Origin: Arthrobacter sp.
GTDB lineage: Bacteria > Actinomycetota > Actinomycetes > Actinomycetales > Micrococcaceae
NCBI GenBank assembly: GCA_031277795.1
Contig: JAITLQ010000001.1
Span: 1 to 64,000, forward strand
Length of the DNA stretch: 64,000 nucleotides
Reading direction: 5' to 3'
The translations under genes were made by a program, and so were the position numbers. The notes below the pieces were generated by a model, which was not told the origin of the DNA, did no database searches, and worked only from the letters and a program-made list of their open reading frames with translations. Positions within the stretch are counted from its first letter, which is position 1; every line of letters starts with the position of its first letter. Positions 1 through 11,499 of the stretch are shown here, piece by piece.

Positions 1-44
1 GGGAGGTTGTGGGAGAGTAGGACGCCGCCGGACACAACCACACA

Positions 45-99
45 GGAAGGCCCCGCAGCCCCCACCCCCGAACAAGGGTGGAGAGGCGCGGGGCCTTCC
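45..99. terminator. Strong inverted repeat in the gene-free left edge
   Basis: Twelve-base arms (45-56 and 88-99, GGAAGGCCCCGC and its complement) match perfectly, and an inner CCACCC/GGGTGG pair (62-67, 75-80) extends the hairpin. No T-run follows. The simplest reading is the terminator of a gene left of the window. I see no convincing gene in the rest of 1-439: the open frames there are low-complexity, and the only clear signal is the AAAGGAG ribosome site of the next gene. Confidence 0.45.
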
Positions 100-439
100 A
101 CGTTAACAACCACAAACACACCCCACACACACCCAAAATCGGAGTGCCCCCGGTACGGTCCGCGCCCAAAAACGTACACAACCCACTCCGATCCACAGGG
201 GGGTGGGCGCCACTCCAATCCAGGGGGCAGAGACCGGGTAGGGGGAAGGGGCGACAACGGGGCCGCGGGGAGCGGTGGGGGAAAGTGTTCGCTCACCGCG
301 TCAGCACAGCGACCCCTGGGTCTGGAACCGGTAGCCTCCTGAAGAGGAGCGAAGCGCGCGTCGAGCAGGCGCGCGGCTCCCACATTCAGTCAGCGGCGGC
401 CCACCATCGTCGCCGCCAGGCACCACAAAGGAGCAGTGC

Positions 440-2368
440 GTGAGCCAGAGCCCCCGCCCCCAGGACGACCTCTACCGTTCCGTCAATCACGAGTGGCTGA
501 GCCAGGCCAGCATCCCCGGCGACCGGGGCAGCTACGGCGCCTTCGAGATCCTGCGCGACCAGTCGGAGGACGATGTCCACGCCCTCATCAAGGAGGCCGC
601 AGCCTCCGGTGCCACGGAGGGCCCGGCGGGCCGCATCGCCTCTCTGTGGTCCTCCTTCATGGATGAGGCCGCCATCGAGGCCAAGGGCGCCCAGCCGCTG
701 CTGGCCACGCTGGCCCAGATCCGCGGCGTCGAGACCCTCGACGCCTTCGTCTCCCTTGCCGGCGCGCTGGCGCGTCGGGGTGTGTCCTCCTTCGTTGAGG
801 CCGGTGCCAGCAGCGACGCCGGCAACCCGGACGTCAACCTGCTCTCCTTCCTGCAGAGCGGTCTCGGGCTGCCGGACGAGTCCTACTACCGCGAGGAGTC
901 CTTCGAGGAGATCCGCCAGGCGTACCGCGGGCACCTCACCCGCCTCTTCACCCTCCTGGGTGAGGAGGCCCCCGAAACCCGGGCGGACGCCGTCGTGCGG
1001 GTGGAGACGGCCGTGGCCTCCCACCATTGGGACGCCGTGAAGTGCCGCGACGCCGTGGCCCGCTACAACCGCATGAGCGGTGACGAACTGCTCAAGCTGG
1101 CCCCGGCCCTGGAGGGCTGGCTGGACGGCGCCGGCGTGGACCGCCGCTATTGGGACACCGTCGACGTGTGGCAGCCCTCCTTCCTTGAAGGCCTGCAGGC
1201 GGAGCTCGGCGCCCAGTCCCTCAGCGACTGGAAGGCCTGGCTGACGGCGCAGTACGTGCGTTCGCGCGCCCCGTACCTCTCCAGCGACTTCGTCACCGAG
1301 AGCTGGAGCTTCTACTCCAAGACTCTCGGCGGCGCCACGGAGCAGCGCCCGCGCTGGAAGCGCGGCGTGGGTTTCGTCGAGGGCGGTGTGGGCGAGGACG
1401 TGGGCCAGCTGTTCGTGGCCAGGCACTTCCCCCCGTCCTCCAAGGAGCGCATGGATCAGCTCGTGGAGCAGCTGTTGCAGGCGTACCGCGTGTCCATTCA
1501 GGAGCTCGAGTGGATGTCCCCGGAGACCCGCGAGCGCGCGCTGGACAAGCTCGGTAAGTTCCGTCCCAAGATCGGCTACCCGGTCAAGTGGATCGACTAC
1601 TCCTCGCTGGAGCTGGACGCGGACGATGTGGTGGGCAACGCCGAGGCCGTCGCCGAGTTCGAGTTCCGCCGTGAGCTGCAGAAGATCGAAGACGGCGTCG
1701 ATAAGGACCTGTGGTTCATGTTCCCGCAGACCGTGAACGCCTACTACCACCCGCTGCTCAACGAGATCGCGTTCCCCGCGGCTATCCTGCGCCCGCCGTT
1801 CTTTGGCGCGGATCGCGACGATGCCGCGAACTTTGGTGCCATCGGCGCCGTCATCGGTCACGAGATTGGCCACGGCTTCGACGACCAGGGGTCGCAGTTC
1901 GACGGCGACGGCGCCCTGAACAACTGGTGGTCGGACGCCGACCGCGCGGCCTTCGAGGAGCGCACCGGCAAGCTCGTGGCGCAGTACGAGGCGCTGGTCC
2001 CGCCGGAGGCCCCGGAGCACCACGTCAACGGCAAGCTCACCCTCGGCGAGAACATCGGCGACCTGGGTGGCCTGGGCATCGCGCACAAGGCCTACCGCGC
2101 CGCTGTGGCCGCGCGCGGCGGCGACCCCGAGGACATCGTGGACGGCGTGAGCGGCGATGTGCGCTTCTTCGAGTCCTGGGGCTCCGTGTGGGCCGTGCTC
2201 ACACGCCCGGAGACCATGGTCACGCGCGTGACGACCGACCCGCATTCGCCCGGCGAGTTCCGCGCCAACCAGGTCCCCAAGAACCTCGATGCCTTCCATG
2301 CCGCCTACGGCACGGGCGAGGGGGACGGCATGTGGCTGGCCCCGGAGGAGCGCGTCACCATCTGGTGA
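440..2368 (+). CDS. pepO: M13 family zinc metallopeptidase (neprilysin/PepO type)
   Basis: Predicted zinc endopeptidase that cleaves oligopeptides. The 642-residue product has the M13 hallmarks: NAYYHP at about 433-438 (substrate-binding strand), the zinc motif HEIGH at 474-478 inside GHEIGHGFDDQG, and ENIGD at 537-541 supplying the third zinc ligand. It ends in VTIW, like the tryptophan ending of the family. There is no signal peptide or membrane anchor, so it probably acts in the cytoplasm, unlike animal neprilysins. Start is GTG at 440, preceded by AAAGGAG at 427-433. It is monocistronic and faces the hydrolase pair, with a hairpin between them. Family assignment is firm; the natural substrate is unknown. 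Confidence 0.93.
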   Translation: MSQSPRPQDDLYRSVNHEWLSQASIPGDRGSYGAFEILRDQSEDDVHALIKEAAASGATEGPAGRIASLWSSFMDEAAIEAKGAQPLLATLAQIRGVETLDAFVSLAGALARRGVSSFVEAGASSDAGNPDVNLLSFLQSGLGLPDESYYREESFEEIRQAYRGHLTRLFTLLGEEAPETRADAVVRVETAVASHHWDAVKCRDAVARYNRMSGDELLKLAPALEGWLDGAGVDRRYWDTVDVWQPSFLEGLQAELGAQSLSDWKAWLTAQYVRSRAPYLSSDFVTESWSFYSKTLGGATEQRPRWKRGVGFVEGGVGEDVGQLFVARHFPPSSKERMDQLVEQLLQAYRVSIQELEWMSPETRERALDKLGKFRPKIGYPVKWIDYSSLELDADDVVGNAEAVAEFEFRRELQKIEDGVDKDLWFMFPQTVNAYYHPLLNEIAFPAAILRPPFFGADRDDAANFGAIGAVIGHEIGHGFDDQGSQFDGDGALNNWWSDADRAAFEERTGKLVAQYEALVPPEAPEHHVNGKLTLGENIGDLGGLGIAHKAYRAAVAARGGDPEDIVDGVSGDVRFFESWGSVWAVLTRPETMVTRVTTDPHSPGEFRANQVPKNLDAFHAAYGTGEGDGMWLAPEERVTIW

Positions 2369-2422
2369 AGATCCGAGCGCGCGGGTGGGGCTGACGCCCC
2401 GCCCGCAGGAAGCCCGGGTGCC

Positions 2423-2458
2423 CGACGGCGCCGTTCCCGGCTGGGAGCGGCGCCGTCG
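2423..2458. terminator. Hairpin between convergent genes
   Basis: GACGGCGCCG (2424-2433) pairs with CGGCGCCGTC (2448-2457), with an inner TCCC/GGGA pair, between the stop codons of the M13 peptidase and the convergent hydrolase. No T-run, as often in high-GC genomes. Probably a bidirectional terminator. Confidence 0.7.
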
Positions 2459-2496
2459 CCGTGCGCGGGCGGGGCGCGTTCCGCCGTCCCGAACCG

Positions 2497-3408
2497 TCAG
2501 GCCCCCGGGCGCGGCTCGGCCGCGAACCAGGCGGCGAGGCCGCTCACGACGTCGTGCCGCACGGCGGGGATCGAGCCGTGCACGCCCTTGGGTGCGATCT
2601 CCAGGCGCGAGCCGGGCACGGCCGCGGCCAGCGCCCGCGTTGTTGCCTGGAAGTAGTCGGCGCTGCGCTCACCGGTCATGAACAACGTGTCGGTGGGCAG
2701 GGCGGCGAAGTCGGAGGCCCTGGCCTCCTCCCCGAGGGCCGCCTTGAGCTCGGCCGCGCCGGCCGGGAACACCGAGCGGGCCACCCTGGCCAGCGGCGTG
2801 CGCAGGCTCAGGGCCAGCACCCCCGCCACCATCCACGAGGGGGCCCGGGAGAGCGTGGGCGTGGAGCCGAAGCGGCGATCGGCGAGGTCGAGGGCCCGCC
2901 CCAGCTTGCCCTCGTCCACGAGGGCCGCGAAGTCCGCCACCCAGGCGGTGTCCATCGAGCCGTCGAGGTTGATGGCCGGGTCGTAGACGGCCGTGCGTAC
3001 GGGGACGAGCGCCGGGTCGTGGAAGCGGCGGTCCGCGCGGTCCTGCCCGGCGAAGGCCTGCACGGCGTTGAGCGTGACGGAGCCGCCCAGCGAGTGGCCC
3101 AGGAGATGCCTGGCACCCGTGGCCCGCAGGACCGCGGCGACGTCGGCGATCTCCGTGTCCATGGAGTACGCGGGCGGGATGGGGGAGGAGGAACCCTTGC
3201 CGCGGCGGTCGTACACGTGCACGGCCCAGCCCTCCGGCAGCTCGCGCAGCAGACCTGCCGCAAAGGGCGCGTAGACGGCGGCCGGCAGGAAGGCCCCGCA
3301 CACCACCACGAGCGAGCGCTCCGGGCCCGCGTCGTCGGCGCCGTGGCGCCACAGCCGCAGCCGCCCGCCGTCGGTGGTCTCGACGCCGCTCCGGCTCGCC
3401 CCGCTCAT
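2497..3408 (-). CDS. Alpha/beta hydrolase
   Basis: A 303-residue alpha/beta-hydrolase-fold protein. Visible are the strand-turn YDRRGKGSSSP, the nucleophile elbow GHSLGGS (serine nucleophile) and a C-terminal histidine in the APKGVHGSIP stretch. No signal peptide. Its ATG (3408-3406) overlaps the TGA of the upstream hydrolase by four bases (ATGA), so the two are translationally coupled. The two proteins share layout (YDRRGxS and GHSxGGx-VTL) and look like an old tandem duplication. Substrate unknown: ester, lactone or lipid hydrolysis are all possible. The frame stays open upstream, but the overlap start is the natural one. Confidence 0.8.
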   Translation of the reverse strand: MSGASRSGVETTDGGRLRLWRHGADDAGPERSLVVVCGAFLPAAVYAPFAAGLLRELPEGWAVHVYDRRGKGSSSPIPPAYSMDTEIADVAAVLRATGARHLLGHSLGGSVTLNAVQAFAGQDRADRRFHDPALVPVRTAVYDPAINLDGSMDTAWVADFAALVDEGKLGRALDLADRRFGSTPTLSRAPSWMVAGVLALSLRTPLARVARSVFPAGAAELKAALGEEARASDFAALPTDTLFMTGERSADYFQATTRALAAAVPGSRLEIAPKGVHGSIPAVRHDVVSGLAAWFAAEPRPGA

Positions 3409-4292
3409 CGCTCGCCCTGCGGGGGAAAGCCGAGCCCGGCCGGGTGGCGCAACAGCCCGCGCACCACGAGCCGCGCGAGCGAGGTGAGCGGCAGCATGAC
3501 CCCGTTGTGCAGGAGCCCGGGCAGCGACACGTGAGCAATGCCCGGCCGCTCGAGCGCGACGGCCGCGCTCGCGTCGTGGAAGTAGTCGGGGGAGAGCCCG
3601 CCGTTGAGCATGAGCCCGCGGCGGGGCAGCGGGAAGGGTTCGGTCTGGGCCAGCACCGACTCCATCTCGCGCAGCGATCCTGGCAGGGCCGCATACATGC
3701 GCGCGCCCACCGGCGTCGTGGCGCTCAGCGCGTGCCCGGCCACCCGCAGCATCGGCAGGGGCAGCCGGGAGACGGCCCCCGCGGTCCCCAGCCCCTGCAC
3801 CAACAGCGCCCACCCGGCGTCGAGCAGGCCGGCGTCGACGAGTTCCCTGAACTCCGGCTTCCACTTCTCTTGGAGCACGCCGGCGGGGTTCAACGCGGCG
3901 TCGTACGTGACCCACGCGAACTCATCCGGCGCCTGGCCTGCGGCGTAGAGCGTCACGGTGCCGCCGTAAGAATGTCCAAGCACCGCCTCGGCGCCCACGG
4001 CGGAGAGCACGTGCAGCAGATCGTCTGCCTCGGTGGCCAGCGAATGCCCCGGCGGCTGCGGCAACTCCTCGCTGCGCCCGCGGCGGTCGTAGACGATCAC
4101 CGTGCCGCCCCAGGCCCGCGCCAAGAGCGGGGCAAAGGCCCGGTAGTCGCGCCGCGAGACCAAGGTCCCGTGCACCAGTACCAGCGGCGCCCTGCCCAAG
4201 GAACGCCGCGGCGAGTACACATCGGCAGGCAACGCCACGCCGTCGGGCAGGGGGATCCGCAGCCCGGTCCGCGAGCCCATGAGCAAGACCAT
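3405..4292 (-). CDS. Alpha/beta hydrolase (first gene of a pair)
   Basis: A 295-residue alpha/beta hydrolase with LVHGTL (oxyanion-hole region), VYDRRGRS and the nucleophile elbow GHSYGGT. A possible catalytic histidine is in LLHNGVMLP. I start it at ATG 4292-4290 because a TAGGGT -10 box (4305-4300) lies seven bases upstream, which fits a leaderless mRNA; a GTG three codons earlier is the alternative. It is divergent from lysS with only about 58 bp between the starts. Function beyond the fold is not visible. Confidence 0.78.
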   Translation of the reverse strand: MVLLMGSRTGLRIPLPDGVALPADVYSPRRSLGRAPLVLVHGTLVSRRDYRAFAPLLARAWGGTVIVYDRRGRSEELPQPPGHSLATEADDLLHVLSAVGAEAVLGHSYGGTVTLYAAGQAPDEFAWVTYDAALNPAGVLQEKWKPEFRELVDAGLLDAGWALLVQGLGTAGAVSRLPLPMLRVAGHALSATTPVGARMYAALPGSLREMESVLAQTEPFPLPRRGLMLNGGLSPDYFHDASAAVALERPGIAHVSLPGLLHNGVMLPLTSLARLVVRGLLRHPAGLGFPPQGER

Positions 4293-4299
4293 GGCCCCC

Positions 4300-4342
4300 A
4301 CCCTACGGCCCGCCTATGAAGCGCGCGCCGCGCCGGTAGAAT
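4300..4342. promoter_or_regulatory. Back-to-back leaderless promoters of hydrolase pair and lysS
   Basis: On the minus strand TAGGGT (4305-4300) sits seven bases before the hydrolase ATG. On the plus strand TAGAAT (4337-4342) sits eight bases before the lysS GTG (4351). Neither gene has a Shine-Dalgarno sequence. The two -10 boxes are about 31 bp apart, so the polymerases would compete. Confidence 0.55.
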
Positions 4343-4350
4343 GGTGAACC

Positions 4351-5868
4351 GTGAGCGCAGAGCAGACGATCGATACCCAGGCCGTGGACAACAACGACCA
4401 GCGTGCGGTGCGCATGGCCAAGCGTGCGGAGATCATCGCCGCCGGCGGCCAGGCCTACCCCGTTGGCGTGCCGCGCACCCATTCCCTCCTGCAGGTCCGC
4501 CAGCTGTGGGAGCACCTCGCCCCCGGCGAGGAGACGCAGGACGTGGTGGGTGTGGTGGCCCGCGTGGTCTTCCAGCGCAACACCGGCAAGCTCTGCTTCG
4601 CCACCCTCCAGGAGGGCGGCCCCGAGGGTGCAGGCACGCGCCTGCAGGTCATGCTCTCCCTGGCTGAGGTGGGCCAGGAGTCGCTGGATGACTTCAAGCA
4701 CCTCGTTGACCTGGGCGACCACGTCTTCATCAAGGGCCGCGTCATCTCCTCGCGCCGCGGCGAACTCTCCATCATGGCCACCGAGTGGACCATGGCGAGC
4801 AAGGCGCTGCGCCCGCTGCCGGTGCTGCACGCCGACCTCAACGAGGAGACCCGCGTGCGCCAGCGCTACGCCGATCTCATCGTGCGCGACGAGGCCCGCG
4901 AGATGATCTACAAGCGCTCCAAGATCACCAAGGCCATCCGCTCCGTGCTGGACTCCCACGACTACGTCGAGGTCGAGACCCCCATGCTGCAGCTGGTGCA
5001 CGGCGGCGCCTCGGCCCGCCCGTTCACGACGCACATGAATGCCTTTGACCAGGACATGACGCTGCGCATCGCCACCGAGCTGTACCTGAAGCGCACCGTG
5101 GTGGGCGGCATCGACCGCGTCTACGAGATCGGCCGCATCTTCCGCAACGAGGGTGTTGACTCCACGCACTCCCCGGAGTTCACCACGCTGGAGTGCTACG
5201 AGGCCTACGGCGATCAGTTTGTGCTGGCCGCGCGCATGAAGGAAATGGTCCTGGCCGCCGCCGACGCGATCGGGGCCGGCCGCCAGATCGAGACGCCGGC
5301 CGGCACCATCGACCTGGACGGCGAGTGGGCTTGGCTCTCCGTCTACCCGGCGCTCTCCGAGGCCGTGGGTCAGGAGATCACCCCGGAGACCCCCGCGGAG
5401 ACGCTGCGTGGCATCGCCGAGGAGCGCGAGGTCAAGCTGGATCCCAAGTGGGGCGCGGAGAAGATCGTCATCGAGCTCTTCGGCGAGATCGTCGAGCCCA
5501 CGCTGATCAACCCCACCTTCGTGTACGACTACCCGCCGGCCGCCCAGCCGCTGGCCCGCCCGCATCGCTCCAAGCCCGGCGTGATCGAGGCATGGGACCT
5601 CATCATCGGCGGCATGGAGCGCGGCACCGCGTTCTCCGAGCTGATCGACCCGGTGATCCAGCGCGAGCGCCTGACCGAGCAGTCCCTGTTGGCCGCGGGC
5701 GGCGACGACGAGGCGATGAGCCTCGACGAGGACTTCCTGCGCGCGCTGGAGTATGGCGCCCCGCCGATGGGCGGCCTGGGCCTGGGCATCGATCGCCTGG
5801 TCATGCTCTTCACCAACGTGGGCATCCGCGAGACCATCCTCTTCCCGCTCCTGAAGCCAGAGGCCTGA
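4351..5868 (+). CDS. lysS: Lysine--tRNA ligase, class II
   Basis: Charges tRNA-Lys with lysine in the cytoplasm. The 505-residue protein has the N-terminal OB-fold anticodon-binding domain (about 50-170) and a class II catalytic domain. Visible motifs are motif 1 (VEVETPML, near 206), HGGASARPF, motif 2 (FRNEGVDSTHSPEFT, near 263) and motif 3 (GLGLGIDRLVML, near 475). Length matches bacterial LysS. Start GTG at 4351 has no ribosome site but follows a -10 box closely, so it is probably leaderless. One base separates its stop from the next gene. A tRNA-Lys(UUU) gene is also in this window at 54.6 kb. Confidence 0.98.
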   Translation: MSAEQTIDTQAVDNNDQRAVRMAKRAEIIAAGGQAYPVGVPRTHSLLQVRQLWEHLAPGEETQDVVGVVARVVFQRNTGKLCFATLQEGGPEGAGTRLQVMLSLAEVGQESLDDFKHLVDLGDHVFIKGRVISSRRGELSIMATEWTMASKALRPLPVLHADLNEETRVRQRYADLIVRDEAREMIYKRSKITKAIRSVLDSHDYVEVETPMLQLVHGGASARPFTTHMNAFDQDMTLRIATELYLKRTVVGGIDRVYEIGRIFRNEGVDSTHSPEFTTLECYEAYGDQFVLAARMKEMVLAAADAIGAGRQIETPAGTIDLDGEWAWLSVYPALSEAVGQEITPETPAETLRGIAEEREVKLDPKWGAEKIVIELFGEIVEPTLINPTFVYDYPPAAQPLARPHRSKPGVIEAWDLIIGGMERGTAFSELIDPVIQRERLTEQSLLAAGGDDEAMSLDEDFLRALEYGAPPMGGLGLGIDRLVMLFTNVGIRETILFPLLKPEA

Positions 5869-5869
5869 C

Positions 5870-6127
5870 ATGGGCGCCTTCTGGGATGCGGTCATGCCGT
5901 ACGTGCAGGTGCTCCTGCCGACGATCGTGCTCGCCCTCATCTTCTGGTTCGTGATGCGCGGCATCTTCAACGCCGATCGCCGCGAGCGCGAGGCGGAGAA
6001 GCGCGCGGACGCCGAGTATGCAGAGCGCCTGGCCGCCGCCAAGGCGCGGCGCCAGGCCGGTGCGGCCGGCACCGCCGCTGGCACCGAGGCGGCGGACGGA
6101 GCCGAGGGCGCCCAGCGCCCGGAGTAA
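5870..6127 (+). CDS. Small single-pass membrane protein
   Basis: An 85-residue protein with one hydrophobic helix (about residues 9-30, LLPTIVLALIFWFVMRGIF), then a charged, probably coiled-coil segment (REREAEKRADAEYAERLAAAKARR) and an alanine/glycine-rich acidic tail. Its ATG is one base after the lysS stop, so it is co-transcribed and coupled with lysS. I recognise no named family. Small membrane proteins directly behind lysS are, as far as I recall, common in related actinobacteria. Role unknown. Confidence 0.8.
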   Translation: MGAFWDAVMPYVQVLLPTIVLALIFWFVMRGIFNADRREREAEKRADAEYAERLAAAKARRQAGAAGTAAGTEAADGAEGAQRPE

Positions 6128-6265
6128 GGCCTCGCGCGGAAGCCAAGCGCACGACGTCGGGCGGCGGGGAACGCTGGCAGGGCGCCGCGGGCGCCCACCG
6201 GGTCGGGCAGTGCGACTAAGGCGCGGCGACAGGCACCGGGCGCCGCGCCGGATCCATGAGGCGAA

Positions 6266-6305
6266 GAGGGCGGGTTGCTCCCCGGGAGGGGAGCAACCCG
6301 CCCTC
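6266..6305 (+). terminator. lysS operon terminator
   Basis: A perfect 18-bp stem (6266-6283 with 6288-6305) closed by a GGGA tetraloop. One of the strongest hairpins in the window. It ends the lysS unit; no T-run follows. Confidence 0.85.
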
Positions 6306-6595
6306 GCGCGTCCCAGCGGCTGGGGCGGGATAGAAGAATCTTTTCGCTGTGCGATTCCTTTTCCGATCTGTGAATTCTTCACGTGGAGAAGAAAGAAACC
6401 GCAGAATTCCGGCCAAATTCGCTTCCAGGGGACAGCAAGCCGGTTCATCTGAAAGGTCCAGTGAAGAAAGCGGTTCAGGCAATGCGATGACAGCGTGTCG
6501 ATTAGTGTATAAAGTGCCGCTTGTCCACATGTTTGTTGGCCGCCCTTCATCTTGTTCCTGACGGGGGAAGGGTGTTCTGCACGAAGGAGAACGAC
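6306..6595 (+). promoter_or_regulatory. AT-rich leader and promoter region of lsr2
   Basis: About 290 bases without a gene, clearly richer in A and T than everything around it (runs such as AAGAATCTTTTC and AAAGAAAC). It holds a perfect 5-bp-arm palindrome GTGAATTCTTCAC (6370-6382) and a possible promoter with ATGACA (6487-6492) and TATAAA (6508-6513), spacing 15. The ribosome site GAAGGAGA lies at 6583-6590. Lsr2 proteins bind AT-rich DNA, so this is a plausible autoregulatory target. The stretch 6128-6265 before it shows nothing but the lysS terminator approach. Confidence 0.5.
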
Positions 6596-6898
6596 ATGGC
6601 TCGCAAGGTAGAGGTCTCGCTCATCGACGACATGGACGGCACCGTTGCGTCTGAGACCGTGAAGTTTGGCATCGACGGGTTGCACTACGAGGTTGACCTC
6701 TCGGACGAGCACGCTGAGGAGCTGCGGGCCTTGCTGGCCCAGTACATCAAGGCGGGCCGCCGGGCCACGCCGTTCTCGGCGGAGGACGCGTCGGAGATTC
6801 GCTCCTGGGCGCAGAAGAAGGGCTTCTCGGTTTCGGACCGGGGCCGCCTCAACCAGGACATCATCACCGCGTACCGCAAGGCGCACGGTTCGCGCTGA
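6596..6898 (+). CDS. lsr2: Lsr2-type nucleoid-associated protein
   Basis: H-NS-like xenogeneic silencer that bridges and coats AT-rich DNA. The 100 residues match the family: [12 protein letters not shown] start, N-terminal oligomerisation domain (about 1-55), linker, and C-terminal DNA-binding domain with the AT-hook-like RGR at 82-84 (SDRGRLNQ) and the usual ending in a basic tail. ATG 6596 has a good ribosome site, GAAGGAGA, six bases upstream; the frame runs further upstream but without family-like sequence. It sits between lysS and clpC, an order I associate with Micrococcales. Confidence 0.96.
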   Translation: MARKVEVSLIDDMDGTVASETVKFGIDGLHYEVDLSDEHAEELRALLAQYIKAGRRATPFSAEDASEIRSWAQKKGFSVSDRGRLNQDIITAYRKAHGSR

Positions 6899-7010
6899 TC
6901 CCGTTCGTCGCTGGCCCCGGTGGCCTCCGTTCGCCCCGTGGCGAACAGGCCCCCACGGGCCAGTACGACTGCGTAGCATCGAGAGCAAGTCAGTCGTAAG
7001 GAGTATGCGC

Positions 7011-9578
<2,568 letters not shown>

Positions 9579-9608
9579 TCCCTCCCGCAGCCTGCGGCTA
9601 GCGCACGA

Positions 9609-9645
9609 CGACGGGCGCCCACCTTTTTCAGGTGGGCGCCCGTCG
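9609..9645. terminator. Bidirectional terminator after clpC
   Basis: A 16-bp perfect stem (9609-9624 with 9630-9645) with a TTTTC loop, between clpC and the convergent Ter operon end. On the minus strand it serves the Ter operon. Its stem resembles that at 59918-59962 (both contain CCCACCT/AGGTGGG). Confidence 0.8.
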
Positions 9646-9772
9646 CGTTGTGGGCGTGGTTGGCGAGGCCCGGGTGGCGGGGCGGGGTTCAGGCTCCGGC
9701 GGGGGCGGGGCCATGGCCGGTCCCGGTGCAGGCCGTGCGGGGGTCGGCTCGGACCCCGTGGTGGGGCCGGGC

Positions 9773-10663
9773 TCAGGCCGCGGTGACCGTGCGCGAGAGG
9801 AGCTCGCGGGCGCCCGAGCGCAGCTCGGGAATGGACTCGAGCCGATCGGCGGTGGCGGCCTCCTGCATCCAGCGCACGAGGTCAGCGGGCAGGTGGTCAA
9901 GGACACCGCCACCCTCGCGAGCCCCGAGTCTCAGCACCGCCTTGAGGAAGCGCGAGTTGGGCGTGAACCGGGGCGAGCGCGCCACGGCCCGCAGCGCCGA
10001 CGGATCGCGGCCGGCCTCGCCGTTGAGCCTCGCCTCGATCTCCGGGGTGGCGGCGGCGCTGCTGGCGTCGATGAGATAGGCGTGAAGCACGCGTGCGGCG
10101 CCCGCGGCGCGCAGGGCCGTGTCCAGCGCCTCCTCGTGGACGCCCGTGACGATGACGTCGTCCAGGGCCACCACGGTGGCTCCGCGCAAGCTGCCGGCGG
10201 GCACCTGGGGGCTCAGGTGCCGCGCCCCCAGGGCCCGGGAGCGTTCGGCCGGTGGAAGGGTGGCGTAGTCGGCGGCGGTGACCGAGGAGCGGGCGGTGCG
10301 GAACTCCGCGAACTCCCGCCCGCTGTGCCGCAAGAGCTCGGTGGTGGGGCCAGAGAGGGCGGCCGCCGCGGGCGGCGCGAAACCGTAGCCGGACGAGGTG
10401 ACGAACACCGGGGCGCCCGGTTCCCCCAACAGCGGCTCGATCGCGCGGGCCAGCGCCCGGGCGTACTCCGGCAGCGCCGAGGTGTCTCCGTACTTGAAGG
10501 CCGCGTAGTTGCTGGCGGTGACCGGCTGCTCTGGCCCCGCCGGGGGCAGGACAAAGCCGCCGGGGCGCGCCTGGAGCGCGCAGACGGACACCCGCTCCGC
10601 CGCCGAGGTGCGCGCCGTGACCGGTCCGGTGGGGGAAGCGCCGCGGGGCGGGTGAAGGCTCAC
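9773..10663 (-). CDS. Ter-operon phosphoribosyltransferase (second copy)
   Basis: A 296-residue protein with a type I PRTase PRPP loop, VVALDDVIVTG (acidic pair near residue 167). Such enzymes move ribose-5-phosphate between PRPP and a base. Sequence around the loop (NYAAFKYGD, FVTSSGYGFAPP, HEEALDTALRAAGAARV, YLIDA) is unlike purine or pyrimidine salvage enzymes and fits the PRTases found with Ter genes. GTG 10663 overlaps the upstream PRTase stop (GTGA), so the two are coupled and may form a heteromer. Last gene of the operon. The true base substrate is unknown. Confidence 0.75.
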   Translation of the reverse strand: MSLHPPRGASPTGPVTARTSAAERVSVCALQARPGGFVLPPAGPEQPVTASNYAAFKYGDTSALPEYARALARAIEPLLGEPGAPVFVTSSGYGFAPPAAAALSGPTTELLRHSGREFAEFRTARSSVTAADYATLPPAERSRALGARHLSPQVPAGSLRGATVVALDDVIVTGVHEEALDTALRAAGAARVLHAYLIDASSAAATPEIEARLNGEAGRDPSALRAVARSPRFTPNSRFLKAVLRLGAREGGGVLDHLPADLVRWMQEAATADRLESIPELRSGARELLSRTVTAA

Positions 10664-11499
10664 GCTCCCACCCGCTGGCGCAGCGCGGCGAGACCACGCG
10701 AGTAGAGGGGTTCGGCCTCGAAGCCGGAGGCCACCGCGCCGTCGAGCATCTCGGAGGCCACGTCGGCGGGGAGCTCGCCCGCGAGGCGTTCCGCCCCCGG
10801 TGAGGCCAGGAACCACTTGAGGTAGCGGATGGTCAGCGCAAATGCTCCGTTGCGCATGGCGGGGAGCAGCTGCTCGGGCTCGCGGATGGCGGCCTGGTTG
10901 AGCCGAAGCTCCACCGAGGGATCCCGCCGCAGCCGCGGGCCGGCCTCGGCGATGTAGGCCGTGATGAGCCGGGCAGGGGCGGAGGCCTCGAGGAGGGCGG
11001 CGACGGCGGTGTCCTCGGCCAGGCCGGTGATGCGAACATCGTCGACCAGCAGCACGACGTCCCCGTCCACGGGGGTGTCGAGGCTGAAGCCGAGCCGGGC
11101 CATTTGCTCGCGCCTGGCCTGTTCGCCCGAGCTCGCGTAGTCGATGGTGGTGACGGCGTCCTTCGCGATGCGCACCCAGCGCACGCCGGCATCGCCCTCG
11201 CTCCACACCGCGGGGGCGCCGGAGCGCGCTGCGCGCAGGCGTTCGGCCACCCGGAGCGCCACGTGCCCGGACGCGGGGAACACCGCGACGTAGGCGACCG
11301 GGAGGCTGATGCGCTGGGACGGGTCCGAGAGCACGGGGAAGGCCGCCAGGAGGTCCTCGCTGAGACGGTCGGCCAAGGCATGGGTGGCGGGAAGATCGCC
11401 GTGCTTCATGCGGGAATAGTCCTGAACGGGCAAGTCGCCCGGGGCCCCGCCCGGGAACCGATCCAGGACAAACGAGGCCAGGTGTTGCCGCGCGACCAT
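10660..11499 (-). CDS. Ter-operon phosphoribosyltransferase (first copy)
   Basis: A 279-residue protein with PRPP loop VVLLVDDVRITGLAED (acidic pair near 152). It shares plan but little sequence with the following gene: an N-terminal DYSRMKHGDLPATH segment parallels NYAAFKYGDTSALP in the partner, and both end with a helical C-terminal region (LKWFLASPG; FLKAVLRLG). That suggests an ancient duplication. Its ATG overlaps the HAD stop by one base (TGATG). Together with the HAD enzyme it could make and dephosphorylate a ribosylated compound. Start and frame are firm; the exact reaction is inference. Confidence 0.75.
   Translation of the reverse strand: MVARQHLASFVLDRFPGGAPGDLPVQDYSRMKHGDLPATHALADRLSEDLLAAFPVLSDPSQRISLPVAYVAVFPASGHVALRVAERLRAARSGAPAVWSEGDAGVRWVRIAKDAVTTIDYASSGEQARREQMARLGFSLDTPVDGDVVLLVDDVRITGLAEDTAVAALLEASAPARLITAYIAEAGPRLRRDPSVELRLNQAAIREPEQLLPAMRNGAFALTIRYLKWFLASPGAERLAGELPADVASEMLDGAVASGFEAEPLYSRGLAALRQRVGA

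Noticed and set aside
7-443. Small open frames in the left edge
   Set aside because: Low-complexity Pro/Arg/Gly sequence, no ribosome site, overlapping a strong hairpin.
386-2299. Long open frame (637 codons) antisense to the M13 peptidase
   Set aside because: It is the mirror of a GC-rich coding sequence; the product is a low-complexity Gly/Ala/Arg/His mix without any motif, whereas the plus strand has a full M13 enzyme.
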